39,391 nucleotides of DNA from UBA1924 sp963976625. Its GTDB lineage: Bacteria; Planctomycetota; Phycisphaerae; Phycisphaerales; UBA1924. The stretch's first letter is position 1; each line of letters opens with the position of its first letter. The translations under genes were made by a program, and so were the position numbers. The notes beneath the pieces were generated by a model. That model saw only the letters and a list, made by a program, of their open reading frames with translations, was not told where the DNA came from and ran no database searches. Where the stretch lies: NCBI GenBank assembly GCA_963976625.1, contig CAXBLA010000030.1, forward strand, positions 1 through 39,391, in the 5' to 3' direction. Shown piece after piece: positions 1-8,606 of this stretch.

Positions 1-3
1 TAA

Positions 4-276
4 ATATTCTTTTGGGATGTGTTTATTATTTACTCGGATGGGTTCGAGGTGGCGTTCCCGAATGAAGGGGCGACGGGCGATGAGCGCAAGCGTCCGACGC
101 TGACCTACATCAAAGAGCTGACCGAGGCCGGGTCGGGGATCGAGACCTTGGGCGATGCGATCGCGACGCTGGAGTCGCACCTGGATAACCAGAGCGGGTC
201 GCTTCATCAGCCCGATGACATCACGGCGTTGTTTATGGCGAGCTCTGGGACGCTGAGTGGATCAGCCGAGGGTTGA
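4..276 (+). CDS. C-terminal part of a SpoIIE/RsbU-type PP2C serine phosphatase (partial)
   Basis: Only the last ~90 codons lie in the window. The reading YSDGFEVAF near the start and PDDITALFM near the end match the final strands of SpoIIE/RsbU (PPM) phosphatases, where Asp residues in YxDG and DDxT bind the catalytic metals. Such enzymes dephosphorylate STAS anti-anti-sigma factors in partner-switching pathways, and a STAS protein is encoded 0.8 kb away on the other strand. The frame holds a TAA at bases 1-3, so the upstream part of the gene is not continuous in this sequence. Either the window edge is faulty or the gene is broken; a GTG at 19 is the first possible start but is far too internal for the family. 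The stop overlaps the convergent TrkA-C gene by 15 bp. The family call is fairly sure; intactness is not. Confidence 0.6.
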   Translation: MFFWDVFIIYSDGFEVAFPNEGATGDERKRPTLTYIKELTEAGSGIETLGDAIATLESHLDNQSGSLHQPDDITALFMASSGTLSGSAEG

Positions 277-1005
277 GGCTGGGCTTGTATCTGTGCTTGG
301 TTCGTACTCGAGCGCGTTGAGGATGGCGGTTTCGGTGCCGTAGACGGTGAGGAGGTCGTCGGCTTTAAACTCGGTGGTCGCGTGGGTAGCGCCGAGGTAT
401 TCGCCGGTGGCTCGTTTGATGCCGATGACGAGCACGCCGTCCTGGCTGAGTTTGGCTCCGGCGAGGGTGCGCCCGATGAGGGGGTGGCCTTTTTCGATTT
501 CTACTTGCATGATCGCGTAGCCGTCGCTTGAGCGGAGGACGGTTTCGTAGTCGATGGTGCGGACATCTTGGAACTTTTCGAGGGATGCTTTGATGAGTGT
601 TTCGAGGATTTTTTTGACGATGCCGATGCGGAAGACGACGGCGATGAAGAGGATGCCGACGAGGATGATGGCGAGTTTGTAGAAGAAGGCGTACTCGTTG
701 GCGAGGGGGACGATCTCGTCGATCCAGTCTGGGTCTTGCTGGATGAAGGTGAGGATGACGGTGCCCAGCGCGCCGGTGAGCCCGATGTTGCCGCTGATAA
801 TGAGGTGGGCGGCGATGCGTCTTCGGGTGGGGTGTGAGACGATCATCTCGGATTCGCTGGTGGTGAAGCCGACGCCGAAGAAGCAGGATACGGCTTGGAA
901 CTCGGCGACATCGCGTGGGAGCCCGGTCATCATGAGTGCAGTCGCGCCGATGCGGACGACCACGAGGGCGACGGCGACGATGATGAGCAGCGCCAGTAGT
1001 GCCAT
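262..1005 (-). CDS. Membrane protein with C-terminal TrkA-C (RCK_C) domain
   Basis: 247 residues. The N-terminal half has hydrophobic segments at about residues 1-28, 68-92 and 105-125. Between the first two lies a conserved-looking stretch with FFGVGFTTSE and HPTRRRI, which I recall from TrkA-C membrane proteins of other bacteria. Residues ~165-237 form a TrkA-C/RCK_C domain (GHPLIGRTLAGAKL, then DLLTVYG), a module that binds small ligands and gates ion channels or transporters. It probably acts in the cytoplasmic membrane in ion homeostasis, but transport itself is inferred. The start has AGGGGA 9 bases upstream. It lies 42 bp downstream of the STAS gene on the same strand, so gyrA, the STAS gene and this gene may be one transcript. 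Confidence 0.72.
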   Translation of the reverse strand: MALLALLIIVAVALVVVRIGATALMMTGLPRDVAEFQAVSCFFGVGFTTSESEMIVSHPTRRRIAAHLIISGNIGLTGALGTVILTFIQQDPDWIDEIVPLANEYAFFYKLAIILVGILFIAVVFRIGIVKKILETLIKASLEKFQDVRTIDYETVLRSSDGYAIMQVEIEKGHPLIGRTLAGAKLSQDGVLVIGIKRATGEYLGATHATTEFKADDLLTVYGTETAILNALEYEPSTDTSPASTLG

Positions 1006-1047
1006 GCGTGTGCGTCCCCTGGTTGGTCGTGTGTGTAGAGAATCCGC

Positions 1048-1416
1048 TTAGTCTTGAGCGGGGTTTTGTGTAGGGTCGGCGATCTGGATGGAGGCGATCG
1101 CGGTGAGCAGGTCTGCGGCGAAGGAGAAGACATTGTTGAGCCCGGTGATGACGAGGACACTCATGACCTCGTCGGTGACGCCGCAGAGGATGAGCTGACG
1201 GTCGTGGGCTTCGAGGTTTTTGCGGAGGCGCAGGAGCTGGGCGATGTTTGAGGAGTTGACATAGCTGACCTCGTGGAACTCGAGGACGGCGTGGGGGACG
1301 GGTTCGTTGTCCCCGGATTTTTCGATGCGTTCGCAGATCATGGAGAGCTCGTCGGAGAGCGCGGGCTCATCGGCGAGGTTGGCGATCACGATGTTGTCTG
1401 ACCAGTCCAGTGCCAT
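1048..1416 (-). CDS. STAS-domain anti-anti-sigma factor (RsbV/SpoIIAA-like)
   Basis: 122 residues, the usual size of a single STAS domain. The segment HEVSYVNSSNIAQLL (around residues 48-62) matches the FxDSSG loop of SpoIIAA/RsbV, with Ser55 at the position of the phosphorylated serine. The family's following Gly is Asn here. Such proteins, when unphosphorylated, capture an anti-sigma kinase and free a sigma factor; a SpoIIE-type phosphatase dephosphorylates them. The 3' end of a phosphatase of that type lies nearby at 4-276. The ATG overlaps the gyrA stop as TAATG (one shared base), which suggests translational coupling to gyrA. No anti-sigma kinase (HATPase_c) or sigma factor is in the window. 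The domain call is firm; the partners are inferred. Confidence 0.82.
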   Translation of the reverse strand: MALDWSDNIVIANLADEPALSDELSMICERIEKSGDNEPVPHAVLEFHEVSYVNSSNIAQLLRLRKNLEAHDRQLILCGVTDEVMSVLVITGLNNVFSFAADLLTAIASIQIADPTQNPAQD

Positions 1417-4235
1417 TACTTGTTCTCGCTTGTGCCCGAGCTTTGGTCGGTTGGGGTTGGTGTGTCTTGTGAGTCTGGTGTGTCGTCATCGGATTCGTCA
1501 ATTCTTGCGGCGGCGATGACGGCGTCGTTGTCTTTGAGCCCGACGACGCGGACGCCCTGGGTGCCTCGGCTGTAGCTCGAGATCGAGCTGGCGGCCATGC
1601 GGACGAGCTGTCCCTTGCGTGAGATGACGACGACATCTTGATCGTCGCAGATGCCGATGGCGGCCACAGATGGCCCGTTGCGTTCGGTGGACTTGATGTC
1701 GGTCCGGCCTTTGCCGCCTCGGGATTGGCTGCGCATGGGGCCGTTTTCGGGGTTGACGCGGTAGTCGTCGACGGGGGTGCGCTTGCCGTAGCCGTTCTCG
1801 GTGATGGTGAGGAGGCAGAGGTTGCGATTCAGCATGTCGTCCGTGGTGTGGGTGACTTCTGGGTCGTCGGGGTCTTGGACCATGGGGACGCGCATGATGC
1901 CGACGACGGCGGCGTTTTCGCGGAGCTCGATGCCCTTGACGCCTGCTGCGGATCGGCCCATCTCGCGGACATCTTGCTCGGAGAAACGGATGGCCATGCC
2001 GCCGGAGGTGACGAGCATGAGGTCGTCGTGTCCCGAGGTCATGCGGACATCGAGGAGGTTGTCGTCGTCTTTGAGTCCGACGGCGATGAGTCCGGAGCGG
2101 TTGACATTGGAGTAGGCCTTGAGGGCGGTTCGTTTGACGATGCCGTTGCGGGAGACGAATGTCAGGTAGTTGGAGCCGGCTTCGAAGTCCTTGATGGCGA
2201 GGTAGGCGCAGGTGCGTTCGCCGGGCTTGAGGTCGATGTAGTTGATGATGGGTCGGCCCTTGGTGGTGCGGCTCATCTCGGGGAGTTCGTAGACCTTGAT
2301 CTTGAAGACGCGCCCGGTGTCGGTGAAGCAGAGCAGATCGTCGTGGGTCGAGGCGGCGAAGAGGTGCTCGATGAAGTCGTCGTCTTTGGAGTCCGAGGCG
2401 CGGATGCCCTTGCCGCCGCGGGCTTGGGCTTGGTAGGTTTCGAGGGGGACGCGTTTGACATAGCCCGAGTGGGAGATGGTGACGGCCATCTCTTGTTCTT
2501 GGATGAGTGCGGCGATATCGATGTCGCCGGCGGCTTCTTCGATGGAGGTGAAGCGGTCGCGCCCGAATTTGAGCTTCATTTCTTCGCAGTCTTCGACGAT
2601 GATGTCGAGGATCATGCGGTGGTTGGCGAGGATTTCTTCGTAGCCTTCGATCTCGAGGATGAGGGCGGCGTATTCCTTGACGAGGCGTTCGATCTCGAGC
2701 CCGACGAGTTGGATGAGGCGCATGGAGCCGATGGTTTCGGCCTGGATGCGGGTGAGGAGGACGCCGCCGTCGGCGTCGGAATCACGCATCGCCTTCATCA
2801 GTCGCTCGGGGATGGTGGCGGCTGCGGGGTGGGACGCGGGGATGGTGTAGCGGCGCTCCATCAGCTTGCCGATGGCTTCTTCGCGGGTTTGCGAGGACTT
2901 GATGAGCTGGATGATCTCGTCGATGTCGATGACGGCGTAGATCATGCCTTCGAGGATGTGGGCCTTCTTCTTGGCTTCGCGCAGCAGGTGCTGGGTGCGA
3001 CGGCGGATGACATCGATGCGGTGATCGACATAGCACTCGATGATCTGCTTGAGCCCCATGGTGCGGGGCTGGCGGTTGACCAGGGCGATGTTGATGATGG
3101 AGAAGGTTTGCTGGAGCGGGGTGCACTGGTAGAGCTGGTTCTCGACGACGGCGGGGTCCGCGCCCTTTTTGAGCTCGATGACGATGCGGGACTGGGCGTT
3201 GCGGCCCGACTCGTTGCGGACATCGGAGATGTCTTTGATGCGTTCGTCCTTGACGGCTTCGACGATTTTTTCGACGAGGGTGTTCTGGACGAGCGAGTAT
3301 GGGATCTCGTCGATGACGAGTTGCTGGCGGCCGGTGGTGCCCCGGTCTTCGACATGGACATTGCCGCGGACGGTGACGCGCCCGCGTCCGGTGGTGTAGG
3401 CATCGAGGATGCCCTTGCGCCCCAAGATGCGCCCGGCGGTCGGGAAGTCTGGGCCTTGGACGCCGCGGCGGATGGTGTTGCCGTCTTCGTCGACTTCGTC
3501 CTTCATCAGGTCGATGAGTTCGATGGTTGGATCGTTGACGACGCGGACGATGGCGTCAAATATTTCGGTCGGGTTGTGCGGGGGCAGGCTGGTGGCCATG
3601 CCCACGGCGATGCCCATGCCGCCGTTGATTAGGAGGTAGGGGAACTTGCCGGGGAGGACGGAGGGTTCGAGGAGTCGGTCGTCGTAGTTGGGCTGGAAGT
3701 CAACGGTGGAGTATTTGATGTCGGCCATCATATCGATGGCGGCGCTGGTCATGCGTGCTTCGGTGTATCGCATGGCGGCTGGGGGATCGCCGTCGATGGA
3801 GCCGAAGTTTCCTTGGGGGTCGACGACGGGTGTGTTCATCTTCCATTTTTGGGCCATGCCGACCATGGTTGGGTAGATGACGGATTCGCCGTGGGGGTGG
3901 TAGTTGCCCGAGGTGTCGCCGCAGATTTTGGCGCACTTGAGGTGCTTCTTGTTTGGGCGGAGGTTGAGGTCGTGCATGGCGACGAGAATGCGTCGCTGGG
4001 ATGGTTTGAGCCCGTCGCGGACATCGGGGAGTGCCCGGTCCATGATGGTGCTCATGGCGTAGGTGAGGTAGGAGTCGGCGAGTTCGCGCTCGATGGAGAG
4101 GTCGATCGCTTGGGTGTGCGATTCGGTGCCGGGGAGTTCGCCAGAGACATTGATGTTCTGGTTTTCTGGTGGCTGATCGCCGGGGTTGTTGGCTTGATCA
4201 TTTGTCTGATCATCGGGCGGCGTTTGGTCTGACAT
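1416..4235 (-). CDS. gyrA: DNA gyrase subunit A
   Basis: The protein is 939 residues from the chosen ATG, somewhat longer than the ~870 of E. coli. It is the breakage-reunion subunit of DNA gyrase. The catalytic tyrosine is Tyr157 in AAMRYTEARMT. The quinolone region reads HPHGESVIYP, so the Ser83 equivalent is kept (Ser118) and the Asp87 equivalent is proline (Pro122). The C-terminal beta-pinwheel carries QARGGKG, a GyrA-box variant that favours gyrase over topoisomerase IV, and a second QSRGGKG. An acidic N-terminal tail of ~40 residues precedes the conserved core. The start at 4235 is chosen because AGGAG lies 8 bases upstream; an in-frame ATG at 4307 lacks such a site. gyrB is not adjacent. 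Its stop overlaps the STAS gene start. Confidence 0.95.
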   Translation of the reverse strand: MSDQTPPDDQTNDQANNPGDQPPENQNINVSGELPGTESHTQAIDLSIERELADSYLTYAMSTIMDRALPDVRDGLKPSQRRILVAMHDLNLRPNKKHLKCAKICGDTSGNYHPHGESVIYPTMVGMAQKWKMNTPVVDPQGNFGSIDGDPPAAMRYTEARMTSAAIDMMADIKYSTVDFQPNYDDRLLEPSVLPGKFPYLLINGGMGIAVGMATSLPPHNPTEIFDAIVRVVNDPTIELIDLMKDEVDEDGNTIRRGVQGPDFPTAGRILGRKGILDAYTTGRGRVTVRGNVHVEDRGTTGRQQLVIDEIPYSLVQNTLVEKIVEAVKDERIKDISDVRNESGRNAQSRIVIELKKGADPAVVENQLYQCTPLQQTFSIINIALVNRQPRTMGLKQIIECYVDHRIDVIRRRTQHLLREAKKKAHILEGMIYAVIDIDEIIQLIKSSQTREEAIGKLMERRYTIPASHPAAATIPERLMKAMRDSDADGGVLLTRIQAETIGSMRLIQLVGLEIERLVKEYAALILEIEGYEEILANHRMILDIIVEDCEEMKLKFGRDRFTSIEEAAGDIDIAALIQEQEMAVTISHSGYVKRVPLETYQAQARGGKGIRASDSKDDDFIEHLFAASTHDDLLCFTDTGRVFKIKVYELPEMSRTTKGRPIINYIDLKPGERTCAYLAIKDFEAGSNYLTFVSRNGIVKRTALKAYSNVNRSGLIAVGLKDDDNLLDVRMTSGHDDLMLVTSGGMAIRFSEQDVREMGRSAAGVKGIELRENAAVVGIMRVPMVQDPDDPEVTHTTDDMLNRNLCLLTITENGYGKRTPVDDYRVNPENGPMRSQSRGGKGRTDIKSTERNGPSVAAIGICDDQDVVVISRKGQLVRMAASSISSYSRGTQGVRVVGLKDNDAVIAAARIDESDDDTPDSQDTPTPTDQSSGTSENK

Positions 4236-4390
4236 CGGGGATCTCCTGGGCGATCGCGTGTGGCGCGGGCTTGCGGTCAAGCGCTGGGCGCGGGGGCGTT
4301 CTCCCATGCGAATGGGTGCAGGATATCATAGGCGCAGCGTGGAAAAATGGTGTTGGTTTCGACCCAGAAAGACCCCGAAAAAACGGTGCT

Positions 4391-6279
4391 CAGGGCTTGG
4401 AATCGGGGGTTTGATCCGGTTTGGCGTTGGTGAGGATTTGATCGAAGGATCGGGTGGTTTCGGTGAGGACGAGCAGGGCCATCGCGCTGGTTTCGATGCC
4501 TTGGTCTTGGTCCCAGAGGGCTCTGCGGACGCCCCATTTAGCATCGTCTGGGCTTGCGTACATGTGGAGGATTTCGTCGGTGGCGCAGAGCTGGCGGAGG
4601 AAGCGGATGGCGCGGATCTGGTGGTTGATCTGGGTGGGGATTTCGCCGGAGGCGATGGTGCCGGTGGTGTAGGTCTGGTTGCCGAGCATGGTGGAGATGC
4701 AGGCGAGCGGGCGGAGCCCGAGCCAGCTTGGGAGCGGGGTCTTTGATGTGGTGAAGACGATGCCGCCAACGAGGTCGCGCTGGGACCAGTCGAGGTCTTT
4801 GCTGGTGAGTTGGTGGTCCCAGACGAGCTCGCGCATTTGCTGGAGCCCTGGGTGCTTTATGGAATTGTCGAGTTCGAGCTGTGCCCATCCCAGGAATGGC
4901 ATCTGGGCGACGAGCCCGCCGGGGGGTGTGTCTTCGAAGGTTTGGGCGACGGCGGCGCTGGCGAGGGCGGTGCGATCGCGGGGGTCGAGTCGTTGACTGC
5001 GGACCAGGGCCATGGCGATGAGCCCCTTGGCGCTAGGGCTGACCTCATGAGCGAAGCCCGAGGGGGTGAAGAGGGTGTCGAGGACTTCGAGGCATTGTAG
5101 GCGGAGGGTGTTGAGGGATTCGTCGGCGAGGATGTCGATGAGCTGGAGTTGGGAGAGGGCGATGAGGGCCATGGAGGCGTTGATGGCTTGCTGCTCGCCG
5201 AGCCAGGGGGTGGTTTCGATCGATTCGACGATGGCGAGCTCGGCGAGGGCTTTGGTCCCGGCTTTGGCGGCTTGGCGTTGCTCGGCGTTGCTCGCGGGGG
5301 CGCCATAGCGGAGCAGGGCGTAGGCGGCGAGGGCTTGTTCGAATGGGGCGGCGGCTTTGGATTCGGACTCGGCGGTGATGGGATCGAGGGTGCCCATGAA
5401 CCCGTAGTGCTCGCTGCCGGGCCAGGTGCGGGCGATGAGGTGGGTCGCGATGTTGGTGGACATGGTTTTGATGGGGCGCAACCCGATCTCGGACTCAGCA
5501 ATCACTCGGCCTGCGCGGTGGGTGAAGACGGGCCCGAGCTTTGGATCGAGCTGGGTGAGGACGATGGGCTCGAAGCGATAGAAGCGGTAGCCGGAGTTGG
5601 CGAGGTCTTTGGGTTCACGGAGGACGGCGGAGGCGTCGTCGGTGATGGCGTTGGCCAGGGCCATGGCGCTCTGGACCATGTCGGTGTTGAGCCTGAGCAT
5701 GGACTCGGGGCCCATGGATTGGAGGTTGTTGGCGCGGGCGACGCTGACCCCGAGGATGCCGGGGGTGTAGCCGAAGCCGGGGAGGGCGAGCTCGGAATCG
5801 GAGATGGGGACGAGTACATCGCTGAGTTCGAGGGTGATGAGGACTTGGTCGCTGATGTCGGCGATGAGGCCGGTGTAGAGCGGATCGGTGTTGAGAAGTT
5901 TGCGATCGAGGGAGGCGAGGGCTTGTCGGGTCGCGAAGTAGACGGTTTTGGGTGAGGGGTCTGGGGCAGTGTGGGAGCCTCGGGCGATGACTTTGCCGTT
6001 GAGTCGGAGGGTGACGATGGCGACGGCGGCGGGTGTGGACTCGATCTCTGGGTTCTCAGAACCTTCTGGAACCTGCCAGTCGCGGACCCACTGCTCGACG
6101 AGGGAGTAGGCGTTGATGCTGTCCTTGGGGCTGATGGTGGGCTGGGCGGCGGCTGATTGGGTGATCAGGGCGAGGAAGGCCAGCGCGAGCACGAGCAACC
6201 GGGGCGCGTTATCGGGCGTATATGCTGAAGAGATCGCGGGCTGGCTGGCGCGTGGCGTTTGAGAAATGTGTTGACTCAT
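4391..6279 (-). CDS. Exported protein of unknown function, helical-repeat C-terminal region
   Basis: About 629 residues from the chosen ATG. A basic/polar N-region is followed by the hydrophobic stretch LLVLALAFLALITQSAAAQ, a likely Sec signal peptide with an AxA cleavage site, so the product probably works outside the cytoplasm. The next ~180 residues are alpha/beta-looking (VTLRLNGKVIARG, then FATRQALASLD and ITLELSD) and faintly recall the AMMECR1 fold; this is unproven. The rest, from about residue 240, is alanine- and leucine-rich and helical, like alpha/alpha-toroid proteins. Upstream ATGs at 6297, 6315 and 6468 exist; none has a clear ribosome site, and 6279 places the signal peptide best. 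It lies 155 bp upstream of gyrA on the same strand, with no shared pathway evident. I do not recognise the family. Confidence 0.6.
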
Positions 6280-6403
6280 GGTGTGGTATCCGTGCATCAT
6301 GTGGTGTGGATGCATCTCTGGGGTGCGTCCGAGAAGATTTTTGATCGGCCCTGGGGGCGTGTGAGGCTTGTTGGCGGGGTATGAAGGCCCTTGGGGATGG
6401 TAT

Positions 6404-6419
6404 TGGCACGGGCGTTGCA
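6404..6419 (+). promoter_or_regulatory. Sigma-54 (RpoN) promoter, -24/-12 elements
   Basis: The bases TGGCACGGGCGTTGCA match the sigma-54 consensus YTGGCACG-N4-TTGCW at every defined position; base 6403 (T) supplies the Y. The GG (6405-6406) and GC (6417-6418) dinucleotides are separated by exactly 10 bases. Transcription would start near 6430, about 25 bases before the ATG of the small ORF at 6456. A 6+6 inverted repeat (6293-6298 with 6309-6314) lies about 90-110 bases upstream, where an activator could bind; that part is speculative. The rpoN gene is not in the window. Confidence 0.7.
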
Positions 6420-6455
6420 TCTCTTCAAGCAACAACTGAAAAAAGGAACTTCCCC

Positions 6456-6548
6456 ATGGCCGACACAATGACCGAAATCTTCGTAATGACTGCGATCCGC
6501 AAGCGGGTCGCGATCTTGGCGTTGCTCAGCTTTGTTGCTCTTTGCTAG
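6456..6548 (+). CDS. Candidate 30-residue small protein downstream of a sigma-54 promoter
   Basis: A 30-codon ORF from ATG 6456 to TAG 6546-6548. AAGGAA lies 7 bases upstream of the ATG, a good ribosome binding site. The product starts polar (MADTMTEIF), has a basic turn RKR at residues 15-17, and ends in the hydrophobic run VAILALLSFVALC (residues 18-30). This would suit a membrane-associated or exported micropeptide, or an N-terminal leader. It follows the sigma-54 promoter at 6404-6419 and precedes the hairpin terminator at 6710-6742, so it could be a free-standing transcript of ~310 bases. It is not recognised. The alternative is that the transcript is a regulatory RNA and the ORF is incidental. 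Overlapping minus-strand frames lack promoter or coding support. Confidence 0.42.
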   Translation: MADTMTEIFVMTAIRKRVAILALLSFVALC

Positions 6549-6709
6549 TCTCGACTGGCACGGTGAACCGAGCGAACATACTGCATATACCGGCTTATCA
6601 GGCGGGCTCATCCGGGCTCGTCTACTCATTCCCAGCGTGGCCCACACCGCTTGATCATTCGAATCGCGGTTGGTGTTGACCAAAGTTTGAATGCGCCCCT
6701 GGGACAAAA

Positions 6710-6742
6710 AAACGCCCCGGCCTGTGATAGGTCGGGGCGTTT
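6710..6742 (-). terminator. Rho-independent terminator of rpsA (may act both ways)
   Basis: A 13-bp stem (6710-6722 with 6730-6742, one G-T pair, core cgccccg/cggggcg) has a 7-base loop. On the minus strand it is followed by seven T residues, 60 bases past the rpsA stop. The plus-strand tail is less T-rich but could serve the small transcript from 6430. Confidence 0.85.
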
Positions 6743-6802
6743 GCGTTTTGGAGACTATTACTCAGCCCGTTGGATCAGGCTGATTGATATTCACGATCGG
6801 TT

Positions 6803-8590
6803 TTAGAGCTCGATCTTGTCGGTGCCCATGGCGCCGTGATCGTCCATGCCGCCCTTGGTTGGCATCTTGATGCCGCCCATGCCCGAGTTCGAAGAGCCGG
6901 AGCCGGCCTCATCGGAGCCTGAGTCGCCGCCGGTGGCGTCGCCCCACTGTGCACGCTTGAGCGAGAGTCCGATCTTGCGGTCGTCGATGTCGACGCGGAG
7001 GATCTTGACTTCGACTTCTTCGTCCACGGTGACGACATCCTGCGGGTTCTCGACCTTGTGGTCTGCGAGCTCTGAGATGTGGAGGAGTCCTTCGAGATCG
7101 TCTTCGAGTTCGACGAAGACGCCGAAGTTGGTGATCTTGGTGACTTTGCCTCGCACGACCATGCCTGGCTGGTAGGCGCCGGGGATGGCTTCGACCCATG
7201 GGTCTTCGGAGAGCTGCTTGATGCCCAGTGAGATGCGCTGCTTATCGCAGTCGACATCGAGGACCACACACTCGACCTCGTCGCTCTTCTTGTAGAGCTC
7301 GTTGGGGTGGGTGACTTTCTTGGTCCAGGACATGTCGGAGATGTGGAGGAGGCCGTCGATGCCGGGTTCGATTTCGACAAACGCGCCGTAGTTGGCGAGG
7401 TTGCGGATGGTGCCGGTGACGACGGTGCCGTTGGGGTACTTCTCGGAGACGAGTTCCCAGGGGTTGACCTCGGTCTGCTTCATGCCCAGCGAGATTTCCT
7501 GCTTGTTCTTGTCGATCTCGAGGACCACGACATCGATCTCTTCACCTGCGGTGACGATCTCGGATGGGTGGTTGACGCGGCGTGTCCATGACATCTCGGA
7601 GATGTGGACGAGGCCTTCGATGCCGTCTTCGAGGCGGATGAACGCGCCGTAGGACATGATGTTGACCACTTCGCCCTTGATGCGAGCGCCGACGGGGTAC
7701 TTGCCCTCGATGGCTTCCCATGGTGAGGATTCGGTCTGCTTGAGCCCGAGGGCGACCTTTTCCTTCTCGCGGTCGATGTTGAGGACCTTGACTTCGACCT
7801 TGTCGTCGATCTTGAGGAGCTCGGATGGGTGGTTGATTCGGCCCCAGGACATGTCGGTGATGTGGAGGAGGCCGTCGATGCCGCCGAGGTCAACGAAGGC
7901 GCCGAAGTCGGCGATGTTCTTGACGGTGCCGGTGATGACCTGGCCCTCGGTGATGTTGGCCATGAGGTTCTGCTTGGCGGCTGAACGCTCGTGCTCGACG
8001 AGTTTGCGGCGTGAGATGACGATGTTGCGGCGCTCGGTGTCGATCTTGAGGATCTCGGCGCGGACTTTGCGGCCGATGAACTCGTCGAGGTTGTGCGGGC
8101 GGCGGACATCGACCTGCGATGCGGGGAGGAAGACGGGCACGCCGATATCGACGAGCAGGCCACCCTTGATCTTGCGCATGACGGTGCCTTCGACGATGTC
8201 TTCTTCTTTGGTGGTGTCGACGATGCGCTGCCATGCGATCTGGCGATCGGCTTTGCGCTTTGAGAGCTCGATGAGCCCGTCGTCGCCTTCGAGTGATTCG
8301 AGGAGTACATCGACCTCGTCACCGATCTTGAGCTCGGTCATGGCCGAGAACTCTTCTCGGGGGATGAGGCCTTCGCTCTTGAGTCCGACTTCGACGACGA
8401 CATCGTCGCCTGCGAACCCGATGACCTTGCCCTTGATGAGCTTGCCTGGGGTGAGGTCGGTGTCGTTGTCGGAAAGGATCGTATCCATGCGTGTGTCGGA
8501 GTCGGCGGTGTCGCCGAAGGCTTCCCCGAGCAGGGCCATCGCTTCGTCGTCAGCGATACCCAGCGACGCGATGAGATTCTCGTCGATCAT
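6803..8590 (-). CDS. rpsA: 30S ribosomal protein S1
   Basis: 595 residues with six S1 RNA-binding domains in a row. The first two are divergent (for example VIGFAGDDVVVEVG). Domains 3-6 have the classic pattern GAFVxL...GLLHISDMSW. This is the six-domain architecture of proteobacterial S1, which holds mRNA on the 30S subunit. A Gly/Ser-rich tail of ~40 residues ends the protein (DATGGDSGSDEAGSGSSNSG). The start at 8590 is chosen because GGAAGGA lies 9 bases upstream and the S1-like sequence begins with MIDENLIASLGI; the longer frame to 8860 has no support. The leader contains several hairpins, one directly beside the ribosome site. A strong terminator follows at 6710-6742. Confidence 0.95.
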   Translation of the reverse strand: MIDENLIASLGIADDEAMALLGEAFGDTADSDTRMDTILSDNDTDLTPGKLIKGKVIGFAGDDVVVEVGLKSEGLIPREEFSAMTELKIGDEVDVLLESLEGDDGLIELSKRKADRQIAWQRIVDTTKEEDIVEGTVMRKIKGGLLVDIGVPVFLPASQVDVRRPHNLDEFIGRKVRAEILKIDTERRNIVISRRKLVEHERSAAKQNLMANITEGQVITGTVKNIADFGAFVDLGGIDGLLHITDMSWGRINHPSELLKIDDKVEVKVLNIDREKEKVALGLKQTESSPWEAIEGKYPVGARIKGEVVNIMSYGAFIRLEDGIEGLVHISEMSWTRRVNHPSEIVTAGEEIDVVVLEIDKNKQEISLGMKQTEVNPWELVSEKYPNGTVVTGTIRNLANYGAFVEIEPGIDGLLHISDMSWTKKVTHPNELYKKSDEVECVVLDVDCDKQRISLGIKQLSEDPWVEAIPGAYQPGMVVRGKVTKITNFGVFVELEDDLEGLLHISELADHKVENPQDVVTVDEEVEVKILRVDIDDRKIGLSLKRAQWGDATGGDSGSDEAGSGSSNSGMGGIKMPTKGGMDDHGAMGTDKIEL

Positions 8591-8606
8591 TGTGTAGTGT
8601 CCTTCC

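Noticed and set aside
1638..3632. 664-codon plus-strand open frame opposite gyrA
   Set aside because: It is a Val/Asp/Gly-rich mirror of gyrA codons in a GC-rich genome, with no domain or ribosome site.
6555..6570. Second TGGCACG resembling a sigma-54 -24 element
   Set aside because: No TTGC at the required spacing downstream.
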